Assembly (NCBI GenBank): GCA_937942465.1
Contig: CALDEO010000312.1
Coordinates: forward strand, 1 to 14,759
DNA: 14,759 nt
Reading direction: 5' to 3'
From: an uncultured Saprospiraceae bacterium
Lineage (GTDB): Bacteria > Bacteroidota > Bacteroidia > Chitinophagales > Saprospiraceae
Position 1 is the stretch's first letter; each line of letters starts with the position of its first letter. The notes beneath the pieces were generated by a model that had not been told where the DNA came from, searched no databases, and was given only the letters and a program-made list of their open reading frames with translations. Shown one piece after another: positions 7,969-14,759 of the stretch. Made by a program: the position numbers and the translations under genes.

Positions 7969-9264
7969 CTACTTTATAAGTTTCCACACTGCATTCTTGA
8001 ACTGATGACCACGGTCTTCGTAGTTTTTAAATAAATCGAAACTTGCACATGCTGGAGATAATAGTACAACGTCTCCTGTACTAGTCCACTCTGCTGCTTG
8101 TCGGATGGCATCCTCGATATCTTGTGTTGCATAGGTCTTATGAGATGTCGAAAAAGCTGTAATCAACTTTTCGTTATCTACTCCTAGACAGACAATAGCT
8201 TTGACATGCTGATCTACCAGATGTCTGATAACTTCATAGTCATTGCCCTTATCGGTGCCACCGGCAATCCACACTGTGGGTGCCTCCATAGCATCTAATG
8301 CGTAGAATACTGAATCTACGTTCGTAGCTTTACTGTCGTTGATGTAGGTCACTCCATCGACACTAGCAACTATCTCTAGTCGATGCTCTATGGATTGAAA
8401 ACTACTGAGTGCCTTTGCGATTGTTGGTTCGTCTATTCCTACAATTCGGGCTACTTCGACAGCACATGCTGCATTAAATACATTGTGCTTTCCTTTCAAA
8501 TTCATTTCAAAACTTAAAGTATCGTCCGTTGACTGTACTTTATTTTTTAGAGTCGTAGGAGCTATGAGTCTCCGTTGACTTTTTATTTTTAGATCTTGCA
8601 TTGCTGCTAAGATGCTTACGTCTTCACTGTTATACACTAGAAAATCTCTTTCTAGTTGGTTCTTGCAGATTCGCATTTTAGCGGCAGCGTACTTATTAAA
8701 ATCATACTCATATCGATCCAAATGATCTGGAGTTATATTTAACAGTACTGCGACATGTGGCTGCAACTGATGGATATCATCCAACTGAAAACTACTCAAC
8801 TCCAATACCCAATAGGCACTATCTCGTGTAGCTAACTGTCTCGCCATGCTATTACCAATATTCCCAGCTAACTGGGCATCTACACCTGCCGTATCCAATA
8901 TATGATACAGTAGACTTGATGTGGTCGTCTTACCATTACTACCTGTGATTGCCAGTATCTGTCCATTGCAATATCCACTTGCATACTCTATCTCTGATAT
9001 GATACGCTTATCTGCTTTACGCAAATATTGGATGATTGCAGCTTTCTCTGGTATACCAGGGCTTTTAATGATAATGTCTGCTTGTACTAATCTTTCAAAA
9101 CTGTGACCGCTTTCTTCAAAGTCGATCTTATTGTCAACAAGCTCTTGTCGATATGAATCTTTAATGATTCCATATTCAGATACAAAAACCCGATGCTTAT
9201 TCTTAACTGCAAGTAATGTTGCTCCTATCCCACTCTCTCCAGCTCCTAGTATCGCGACATTCAT
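7969..9264 (-). CDS. murD: UDP-N-acetylmuramoyl-L-alanine--D-glutamate ligase MurD
   Basis: MurD adds D-Glu to UDP-MurNAc-L-Ala in the cytoplasm. The 431 residues have the N-terminal Rossmann-like motif ILGAGESGIGA (5-15), SPGIP (68-72), the P-loop ITGSNGKTTT (106-115), LSSFQLD (156-162), NITPDHLDRY (176-185), GKHNVFNAACA (258-268), NDSKATN (309-315) and LLSPACASFDLF (401-412). The SPACASFD and NDSKATN motifs are specific to MurD among the Mur ligases. Its length matches the family (E. coli 438 aa). It begins 3 bp after the mraY stop, consistent with coupled translation. Confidence 0.98.
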   Translation of the reverse strand: MNVAILGAGESGIGATLLAVKNKHRVFVSEYGIIKDSYRQELVDNKIDFEESGHSFERLVQADIIIKSPGIPEKAAIIQYLRKADKRIISEIEYASGYCNGQILAITGSNGKTTTSSLLYHILDTAGVDAQLAGNIGNSMARQLATRDSAYWVLELSSFQLDDIHQLQPHVAVLLNITPDHLDRYEYDFNKYAAAKMRICKNQLERDFLVYNSEDVSILAAMQDLKIKSQRRLIAPTTLKNKVQSTDDTLSFEMNLKGKHNVFNAACAVEVARIVGIDEPTIAKALSSFQSIEHRLEIVASVDGVTYINDSKATNVDSVFYALDAMEAPTVWIAGGTDKGNDYEVIRHLVDQHVKAIVCLGVDNEKLITAFSTSHKTYATQDIEDAIRQAAEWTSTGDVVLLSPACASFDLFKNYEDRGHQFKNAVWKLIK

Positions 9265-9267
9265 ATA

Positions 9268-10533
9268 TTATCTGATCTTAAATGAGATAATCGTAAAAAT
9301 GGCCAAAATGATACCTATGATCCAAAACCGTACAACAATCTTGGACTCATGCATCCCTAGCTTCTGATAATGGTGGTGTAGTGGTGACATCAAGAATATC
9401 CTCTTACCTACTCCAGTCTGTCGCTTGGTATACTTGAAGTAACTGACCTGCAACATTACAGATACGGTCTCTACAAAGAATACTCCGCATAGAATAGGTA
9501 TTAAAAATTCTTTACGTAAGAGTATCGCCATGGCTCCAATAATACCTCCTATCATCAAACTCCCAGTATCTCCCATAAAAACCTTGGCTGGGTACGAGTT
9601 GTACCAAAGAAAGCCAATGCAACCTCCTAAGAAACAGGAGGCAAATACCGTCATCTCTGCGGCACCGGGAATGTAATAAATACTGAGGTAATCTGAGATA
9701 ATCGTGTTTTCTGATACGTATGCTATAAGCGCTAGGACAGCGACAATAATAGCGGATGTACCGGCTGCCAATCCATCAATCCCATCTGTAAGATTGCTAC
9801 CGTTTGATACCGCGGTGATAATAAATATCACGATCGGTATAAACACAATCCAAGCGAAATTAGATGCATTATCCCCTAAAAACCAAAGCAATGTCGCATA
9901 ATCAAACTCTCCCTCTTTGAGAAAAGGAAAATTTGTCCAAGTGCTTTTGACATAAGCCATCATTTGAGTTGATGCTTGTGCATTGACACTTGAGATGCGT
10001 GCCTCAAATTGATCGATAATCGTCAATCCGTCAGCTAATGCTTGCTCTAGAGGTACTCGAATAACAACATCCTCGTGAAAGAACATGGTCACACCTATTA
10101 AAAGGCCCAACCCAACTTGTCCCATGATTTTGAATTTACCATGGAGACCGTCTTTATTCTTCTTGAAGACCTTAATGTAATCATCCACAAATCCGATCGA
10201 AGCCATCCAGGCTGTCGAAACGATCAGAAGTATGACGTATACATTATCGAGTTTTGACAACAGTAAACAAGGTACTAGCGTAGCAAGAAGTATGATAAAA
10301 CCGCCCATCGTGGGGGTACCTGCTTTCTCTTGCTGACCAGTCAGACCTAAGTCTCTGATACTCTCTCCTACTTGCAATCTATTCAAAGAACGTATTATTC
10401 TACTCCCGAAAACGATCGATATTATCAATGATAATATGATAGCAATTCCAGAGCGGAATGTTATATATTGAAACAAACCTGCACCTGGCAGATTGTACTC
10501 TTTTTCCAAAAATTCAAACAAATGATATAACAT
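9268..10533 (-). CDS. mraY: Phospho-N-acetylmuramoyl-pentapeptide transferase MraY
   Basis: MraY is the polytopic membrane enzyme that transfers phospho-MurNAc-pentapeptide to undecaprenyl phosphate, making lipid I. The 421 residues hold AGTPTMGG (71-78), the cytoplasmic DDYIK (117-121), [12 protein letters not shown] (247-258), FMGDTGSL (319-326) and PLHHHY (384-389), so all the conserved catalytic loops are present. It is about 60 residues longer than E. coli MraY (360 aa); most of the excess is a hydrophilic stretch at about 153-222, between the fourth and fifth predicted membrane segments, which by topology should be periplasmic. The ATG start gives [10 protein letters not shown]. The in-frame upstream region has no start before a stop codon. 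The gene follows the 291-bp structured gap after murE and lies 3 bp before murD. Confidence 0.98.
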   Translation of the reverse strand: MLYHLFEFLEKEYNLPGAGLFQYITFRSGIAIILSLIISIVFGSRIIRSLNRLQVGESIRDLGLTGQQEKAGTPTMGGFIILLATLVPCLLLSKLDNVYVILLIVSTAWMASIGFVDDYIKVFKKNKDGLHGKFKIMGQVGLGLLIGVTMFFHEDVVIRVPLEQALADGLTIIDQFEARISSVNAQASTQMMAYVKSTWTNFPFLKEGEFDYATLLWFLGDNASNFAWIVFIPIVIFIITAVSNGSNLTDGIDGLAAGTSAIIVAVLALIAYVSENTIISDYLSIYYIPGAAEMTVFASCFLGGCIGFLWYNSYPAKVFMGDTGSLMIGGIIGAMAILLRKEFLIPILCGVFFVETVSVMLQVSYFKYTKRQTGVGKRIFLMSPLHHHYQKLGMHESKIVVRFWIIGIILAIFTIISFKIR

Positions 10534-10617
10534 CTTTCTGCTTCGCTTGTACCAATTACGATCATAATCGTCCCATATTTTAGAGTTTATACTTCATGCT
10601 TCTTCGTTATAAATACT

Positions 10618-10650
10618 CGCAATAGCTACGGCTATTACTGCGTTTTACGC
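10618..10650. repeat. Compact double stem-loop in the murE-mraY gap
   Basis: AATAGC (10621-10626) and GCTATT (10631-10636) form a perfect 6-bp stem around TACG. The stem can extend through CGC (10618-10620) pairing with GCG (10640-10642) if ACT is bulged. The next bases, GCGT-TTT-ACGC (10640-10650), make a second 4-bp stem that competes for the same GCG. Two mutually exclusive folds are therefore possible on either strand. Confidence 0.5.
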
Positions 10651-10670
10651 CTCGAATCATTTTATATAAA

Positions 10671-10687
10671 TCTCAAAAATCTTGAGA
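10671..10687. repeat. Short stem-loop in the murE-mraY gap
   Basis: TCTCAA (10671-10676) and TTGAGA (10682-10687) are perfect inverted repeats around a 5-nt spacer. On the coding strand the stem is followed by TTTATATAAAATG, so there is no long T-tract and it is not a convincing terminator. Confidence 0.4.
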
Positions 10688-10723
10688 CATCATAAACCGT
10701 AAGTGGTATAATTCTTTTAAAAT

Positions 10724-10780
10724 AACAGCGCAGGAGGCATTCCGAATCGTTATTCGGCAATTTTGCCAACTGCAACTGTT
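10724..10780. repeat. Long imperfect hairpin (57 nt) in the murE-mraY gap
   Basis: Four nested paired blocks line up symmetrically: AACAG/CTGTT (10724-10728 with 10776-10780), GCAG/CTGC (10730-10733 with 10770-10773), GGCA/TGCC (10736-10739 with 10764-10767) and CCGAAT/ATTCGG (10742-10747 with 10752-10757), closed by the loop CGTT. The blocks are separated by small internal loops (C vs AA, GA vs AA, TT vs CAATTT). Nested pairing of 19 bp within 57 nt is unlikely to be chance and suggests an RNA structure or a repeat-element core. On the coding strand it is followed by ATTTTAAAAG, too poor in T to call a terminator. Confidence 0.6.
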
Positions 10781-10824
10781 AAAACCAACCTGAGAATGAT
10801 AATAGAACCTACTCTTAAATATCT

Positions 10825-12279
10825 TTATAACATGGTTGATGTTATTATTTCTTTATCGTCAAATGGCAACTTCTTGCCGTTGACGTCTTGGTATTTTTCA
10901 TGACCTTTACCTGCTACTACGATGATATCTCCATCTTTAGAAAGCATCACTGCTGTCTTGATCGCTTGTCGGCGATCGGAAATACGTAAAACCTCTTCTG
11001 ATCCATCCAATCCAACTTGCATATCGTCTAAGATTGCTTCTGGATTTTCTGTCCTAGGATTGTCACTCGTCATAATGAAAATATCACTATAATTAGCGGC
11101 GATCTTGGCCATAATCGGTCGTTTGCCTTTGTCTCGATCTCCACCACAACCTAGAATGGTTATCAGTTTTGATTGAGGAGATTTCATCTCGATTACATTT
11201 TTCAACAGGTTTTCTACAGCATCTGGAGTGTGAGCATAATCGACGATCCCACTCTTTCGAGTTTTAGGATTATAAATCACTTCAAATCTTCCTTCTGCGC
11301 CTGAGATATTGCTTATTGCTTGCAATATTTGATCTGTGTCCAACTCAAATATGTCAGCTACTCCGTAGACTGCCAACAAATTGTAAGCATTGTACACTCC
11401 TCTCAGCCTTGTAAAAACCTCTCGATCATTGATCTTGAGATGCAACCCTTCGATCTGATTCGATAATATTCTTGCTTTGTAATCGGCCAATGTTCGTAAA
11501 GCATAACTCATTTGTTTTGCTTTAGAATTCTGAACCATTACACTAGCTTGCTTATCATCAATATTGATCAAGGCTGCTGCTTTTGCAGGTAATATGTCAA
11601 AGAACTTCTTCTTAGTATAGACATACTCTTTGTATGTCTTATGATAGTCCAAGTGATCTTGAGAAAGATTGGTAAAGACGGCGATATCAAAATCTAATCC
11701 ATCTATCCTACCCTGCGCTATACCATGCGAACTGACTTCCATAAAGACATATTCACAACCTGCATCTCGCATCTGACTCAACAATTGATTCAACTTAAGT
11801 ACATCTGGTGTGGTATGACTTGCAACTTCTTCATGTGATCCAAAACAATACTTGATCGTCGAAATCAATCCTGCCTTGTATCCCATCTCAGCAAATAGCT
11901 GATATAAAAGAACTACAATCGTACTCTTACCATTGGTACCTGTGACTCCTACTAGTTTCACTGATCTACTCGGATCATCATAAAATTTCGTAGCCAAGTC
12001 TGCTAGGCTTTTCTGAGCATCGACCCACACAACATATGAGATCTGACTCTGCACATGCTCTGGCATCTCGCTACAAAAAATAACTTTAGCTCCTTGCTCA
12101 ATTGCTTTCTCGATATAATCATGACCATCTACTTGCAGACCTTTGATTGCTATAAAGGCATCGCCTTCATTGACATATCTTGAGTCCTGAGTCAAACCAA
12201 CAACACGTTGCTGCTGATCTCCGATCACTTTTATTCGAGCATCACTCGGTAATATTTCAAATAACTTTTTGGAATTCAA
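10825..12279 (-). CDS. murE: UDP-MurNAc-L-Ala-D-Glu--2,6-diaminopimelate ligase MurE, TTG start
   Basis: MurE adds the third stem-peptide residue to UDP-MurNAc-L-Ala-D-Glu in the cytoplasm. The 484 residues show DSRYVNEGDAFIA (32-44), the P-loop GVTGTNGKST (111-120), HTTPD (155-159), EVSSHGIAQGR (181-191), NLSQDHLDYH (204-213), a lysine cluster at 223-225 where the family has its carbamylated Lys, DYAHTPDA (347-354), GCGGDRDKGKRP (377-388) and SDNPRTENPE (405-414). The DNPR motif indicates meso-diaminopimelate rather than L-Lys. The start is TTG at 12277-12279: a TAG lies in frame two codons upstream and no Met occurs before residue 72. It starts 6 bp after ftsI. Confidence 0.97.
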   Translation of the reverse strand: MNSKKLFEILPSDARIKVIGDQQQRVVGLTQDSRYVNEGDAFIAIKGLQVDGHDYIEKAIEQGAKVIFCSEMPEHVQSQISYVVWVDAQKSLADLATKFYDDPSRSVKLVGVTGTNGKSTIVVLLYQLFAEMGYKAGLISTIKYCFGSHEEVASHTTPDVLKLNQLLSQMRDAGCEYVFMEVSSHGIAQGRIDGLDFDIAVFTNLSQDHLDYHKTYKEYVYTKKKFFDILPAKAAALINIDDKQASVMVQNSKAKQMSYALRTLADYKARILSNQIEGLHLKINDREVFTRLRGVYNAYNLLAVYGVADIFELDTDQILQAISNISGAEGRFEVIYNPKTRKSGIVDYAHTPDAVENLLKNVIEMKSPQSKLITILGCGGDRDKGKRPIMAKIAANYSDIFIMTSDNPRTENPEAILDDMQVGLDGSEEVLRISDRRQAIKTAVMLSKDGDIIVVAGKGHEKYQDVNGKKLPFDDKEIITSTML

Positions 12280-12285
12280 TTCCTA

Positions 12286-14406
12286 TTAGTTTAAGTATAA
12301 TTCAATTTCGTTTTCGTCGATTTTAGCTCCAGGCTTGATACTCTGGCGAGTGACTTTACCCACACCATGTATATCGACTTCCATTCCCATATTCTCAAGT
12401 ACATAGACTGCATCTCGCAATCCCATACCTGTGACATCTGGTACTATTTCAGATTTAATAGACTTCTTGCTTATTGCAACGCTATTTTTTGATGGACTTA
12501 ACTCCACCCACTTACTCTTGGACTCTTTCTTATTATCTATGCCGATGTATGACAACAATCTGCCATAGTCTTCTGCATATCCTGAATGCTTTTTAGGCAT
12601 TTTCTTATCTTCTATTACTGCCATGTCTTGATTGACCGCCGTAATCATTTCTTTCTTGACATGATAAATACCTTCTGCGATATTCTTAAAAACTGGCCCT
12701 GCTACTGACCCACCGTAATACCCCAACTTAGGATCATAAAACATTACGATCATTGAGTATTTAGGCTTATCCGCTGGAAAATATCCTGCGAACGAAGCAT
12801 TGTATTTTTTCCGTTCTTGTTGTTTCGTATAATTTACTCTTGCCGTACCTGTCTTACCAGCTATTCTTACTGTTTCTGACTTAACACTACCACCAGTACC
12901 TTTCTGCACTACCTCATCCATCAAGTATTGAAGCTTTTCAATATTCTTAGCAGATGCGATGCGATCTCTAGCTACTTTAGGATCAATCTTTTTAACCAAC
13001 TCTGCTTCATGTCCAATCTCTTTGACTAAGTAAGGTTTCATATATACACCATCATTTGCGACAGCGTTATAAAATCCTAAAGTCTGTAACGGAGTCAATG
13101 AAACTTCATATCCGTGAGCCATCCATGGCAAGGTTGTACCATACCATGTAGTTTTGTTTTTTACTGGATCCTTTACAATCGGCAATGGTTCTCCATGTAT
13201 CTCTACTCTCGTGAGATCTTTGATACCAAACTGATCGAGTAATCCCGAATACTTCTTTTTACCCTCTAATCCCTTGTAATACTTATCAGCAAGTGATGCG
13301 ATACCTACATTAGATGACTGCTCGATAACAGCTTGAAAACTCATCCAAGTCTTCTTATGCAGATGCGAATCATACATTGTAAGATCATAAAATTTCTTCT
13401 TACCACCATCTACTCTTACTAACTCATCCAACGGTACGTTATTACTTTCCAACAATGCTAAAGCAGATACCATTTTAAAGGTAGAGCCAGGCTCTGAAGA
13501 TCGACCGACAGCATGATTATAGCTCTCTGCGTAATGTCCACTTTTGGTTTGAGTTAAGTTAGAGATTGCTTTGATAGCACCTGTCTCCACTTCCATAACT
13601 ACTGCGCAAGCTCCTTGAGCCTTTTGCTTTTCAGTCATTTTAAGTAACTCATAGTGTACAATGTCTTGGATTTCCATATCCAATGTTGTGTATATATCAC
13701 TACCTCTTTTAGTCTCGTATTCTGACGGATCGTAAACTGGTATCCAATTGCCACGACCGACATTTTTCATAAGCCTCTTACTGGTCTGACCCCTTAAGAA
13801 CTTATCATAATACCCTTCCAATCCTATTTTACTTGCATTTTCACGATCCATTCCGATCGTTCTTGCTGCTAGTTGCTTAAATGGCTTTGTACGTTTTGAA
13901 GTTTTATTAATAATAATACCTCCTTTAGTACTTGCCAATCTAAAAATTGGAAAACTCTTAGCTCGATCTCGTTGCTCATAATTCAGGTTTTTAGCAATAA
14001 AAATATTACGTGTACCTGGCTTTTTAAACTTAAAATAATCATTCCTGGCTTTCGACAATAGTGCTTTCCACTCTGACGGCGACTTCGAACTATTTAAGTG
14101 TTTCGAGATCAAATAAGATAGACTATCTATCCCTGTCGCAAACACCTTACTAGATGCTGTTGACATATCCATTCGTATTTCAAAGAACATATCTGAGGCA
14201 GCAAGAAGATTTCCATCCTCTGCATATATATTACCTCTATCAGCTTCAATTTGCTGAAATTTTAAATTTTTACCTGCTCGCTTACGCCACTTGTCTCCTT
14301 CGACAACATTGACATTAACAAGTCGAACCATAACGATAACCGCCATCACACCGAAGGCGACTAATACCATATATGCTCTTACTAAAAGCTCATTCTTTCT
14401 ATTCAT
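12286..14406 (-). CDS. ftsI: Septal peptidoglycan transpeptidase FtsI (PBP3) with a PASTA domain
   Basis: FtsI is the class B penicillin-binding protein that crosslinks septal peptidoglycan in the periplasm, working with FtsW. The 706 residues have one N-terminal membrane anchor (about 12-32), a pedestal domain with the RGNIYAEDGNLLA motif (57-69), and the transpeptidase domain with the active-site SxxK (S308-TF-K311 in SSEPGSTFK), SSN (S364-N366) and KTGT (518-521). A Lys/Ser-rich linker (about 585-650) leads to one C-terminal PASTA domain (VPDVTGMGLRDAVYVLENMG and onward, about 655-706). Such a PASTA-tailed FtsI is common in Bacteroidota and absent from E. coli FtsI (588 aa). The ATG overlaps the end of the ftsL-like gene by 8 bp. 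Confidence 0.97.
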   Translation of the reverse strand: MNRKNELLVRAYMVLVAFGVMAVIVMVRLVNVNVVEGDKWRKRAGKNLKFQQIEADRGNIYAEDGNLLAASDMFFEIRMDMSTASSKVFATGIDSLSYLISKHLNSSKSPSEWKALLSKARNDYFKFKKPGTRNIFIAKNLNYEQRDRAKSFPIFRLASTKGGIIINKTSKRTKPFKQLAARTIGMDRENASKIGLEGYYDKFLRGQTSKRLMKNVGRGNWIPVYDPSEYETKRGSDIYTTLDMEIQDIVHYELLKMTEKQKAQGACAVVMEVETGAIKAISNLTQTKSGHYAESYNHAVGRSSEPGSTFKMVSALALLESNNVPLDELVRVDGGKKKFYDLTMYDSHLHKKTWMSFQAVIEQSSNVGIASLADKYYKGLEGKKKYSGLLDQFGIKDLTRVEIHGEPLPIVKDPVKNKTTWYGTTLPWMAHGYEVSLTPLQTLGFYNAVANDGVYMKPYLVKEIGHEAELVKKIDPKVARDRIASAKNIEKLQYLMDEVVQKGTGGSVKSETVRIAGKTGTARVNYTKQQERKKYNASFAGYFPADKPKYSMIVMFYDPKLGYYGGSVAGPVFKNIAEGIYHVKKEMITAVNQDMAVIEDKKMPKKHSGYAEDYGRLLSYIGIDNKKESKSKWVELSPSKNSVAISKKSIKSEIVPDVTGMGLRDAVYVLENMGMEVDIHGVGKVTRQSIKPGAKIDENEIELYLN

Positions 14407-14734
14407 GAGCTCCTGACTTTTCTTTTCTGACTGTGATTTTATTCAAATCTTTACCGTCAGACTTCAACCCAACATCACTTACTCTCTCCGCCACTTGAGT
14501 CCTTGTACCCTTATGAACTATCTCATTTTTGATGTTCATATAGTTGTAATTCAACTCTTTTATTTCAACTTTTAAATATTGAGCTTTTCGGAGTTTCTTC
14601 TCTACAGAATGCACATTTGCAATGTAAAGAACTCCGAGCATCATGAGGAAGCATACGAATGTCAGGTGCTGGTAAATCCACTTTACGGCACTAAATTTTG
14701 AAATTGTAGTTTTCTTATTTTGTCCTTCTGACAT
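14399..14734 (-). CDS. ftsL: FtsL-like bitopic divisome protein
   Basis: This small protein fits FtsL in topology and place: a short cytoplasmic N-terminus, one membrane segment (about 22-39, in HLTFVCFLMMLGVLYIANV), and a periplasmic coiled-coil-like helix (about 42-73, with VEKKLRKAQYLKVEIKEL). FtsL pairs with FtsB/DivIC and FtsQ to activate FtsW-FtsI. The 111 residues match the usual length (E. coli FtsL 121 aa). Sequence conservation in the family is very weak, so the call rests on architecture and on the slot between rsmH and ftsI. It starts 2 bp after the rsmH stop and overlaps ftsI by 8 bp. The C-terminal 35 or so residues are charged and probably extended. Confidence 0.85.
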   Translation of the reverse strand: MSEGQNKKTTISKFSAVKWIYQHLTFVCFLMMLGVLYIANVHSVEKKLRKAQYLKVEIKELNYNYMNIKNEIVHKGTRTQVAERVSDVGLKSDGKDLNKITVRKEKSGAHE

Positions 14735-14736
14735 AT

Positions 14737-14759
14737 TTAGTATGCTTTCTCAGCAATTC
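14737..14759 (-). CDS. rsmH: 3' end of rsmH (16S rRNA m4C1402 methyltransferase), partial
   Basis: Only the last codons are in the window. The frame ending in TAA at 14737-14739 reads IAEKAY before the stop, which matches the usual RsmH (MraW) C-terminus of the form KLR(I/V)AEK. RsmH methylates N4 of C1402 in 16S rRNA and sits directly upstream of ftsL in dcw clusters. The gap to the ftsL start is 2 bp. With six residues visible, the identification depends mainly on position. Confidence 0.65.

Larger units (their letters stand above)
10534..10824 (-). other. Structured non-coding gap between murE and mraY
   Basis: This is by far the largest gap inside the cluster, and it contains no ORF longer than about 16 codons after a normal start. 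It holds several inverted repeats: a long imperfect hairpin (10724-10780), a 6-bp hairpin (10671-10687) and a pair of small hairpins (10618-10650), listed separately. A minus-strand frame across 10605-10667 would read NAVIAVAIASIYNEEA after a stop. From memory, similar fragments recur between genes in related Bacteroidota, so this may be an interspersed repeat; that is unverified. No clear Bacteroidota promoter (TTTG / TAnnTTTG) or strong T-tract terminator is visible. Confidence 0.6.

Noticed and set aside
10605..10667. Peptide-like frame NAVIAVAIASIYNEEA in the murE-mraY gap
   Set aside because: It has stops on both sides and no start codon, so it is more likely a property of a palindromic repeat than a gene.
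10724..10790. Reading the long hairpin as a rho-independent terminator of murE
   Set aside because: Neither strand has a convincing T-tract after the stem, and the downstream genes continue in the same direction as an operon.

Overview
The window is the division and cell wall (dcw) cluster of a bacterium that looks like a member of the Bacteroidota, probably of the Saprospiraceae type. The phylum call rests on four things. The gene order is rsmH - ftsL-like - ftsI - murE - mraY - murD - ftsW - murG - murC - ftsQ - ftsA - ftsZ. FtsZ ends in the tail YLHDNVD. FtsI carries a C-terminal PASTA domain. Start sites are A-rich with few Shine-Dalgarno sequences. The family-level guess is an impression from the protein sequences and was not tested. 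The DNA is AT-rich.

Every gene I accept is on the minus strand, so the cluster reads from right to left. At the right edge (14737-14759) are the last codons of rsmH. Next come the FtsL-like protein (14399-14734), FtsI/PBP3 (12286-14406) and MurE (10825-12279). A 291-bp non-coding gap rich in stem-loops follows (10534-10824), then MraY (9268-10533), MurD (7969-9264), FtsW (6729-7901), MurG (5648-6745), MurC (4273-5637), FtsQ (3476-4270), FtsA (2098-3432) and FtsZ (608-2068). Most junctions overlap or are under 70 bp, so one long transcript or a few overlapping ones is likely. A strong rho-independent terminator at 356-380 closes the cluster. Between ftsZ and that terminator lie 227 bp that may hold a 44-codon ORF. 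Past the terminator is a small ORF with a signal peptide (72-296).

The genes form one pathway. MurC, MurD and MurE build the UDP-MurNAc peptide in the cytoplasm; the DNPR motif of MurE points to meso-diaminopimelate. MurF is not here. MraY makes lipid I and MurG makes lipid II. FtsW polymerises glycan strands and FtsI crosslinks them at the septum. FtsL and FtsQ are bitopic divisome scaffolds. FtsA anchors FtsZ to the membrane, and FtsZ forms the ring.

The coding content is ordinary. The least explained parts are the structured murE-mraY gap, which may be an interspersed repeat or an RNA regulatory element, the two small ORFs at the left end, and the displaced VPAYKRR motif in the FtsZ tail. 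I found no new multi-gene system, rRNA, tRNA, CRISPR array or insertion sequence.
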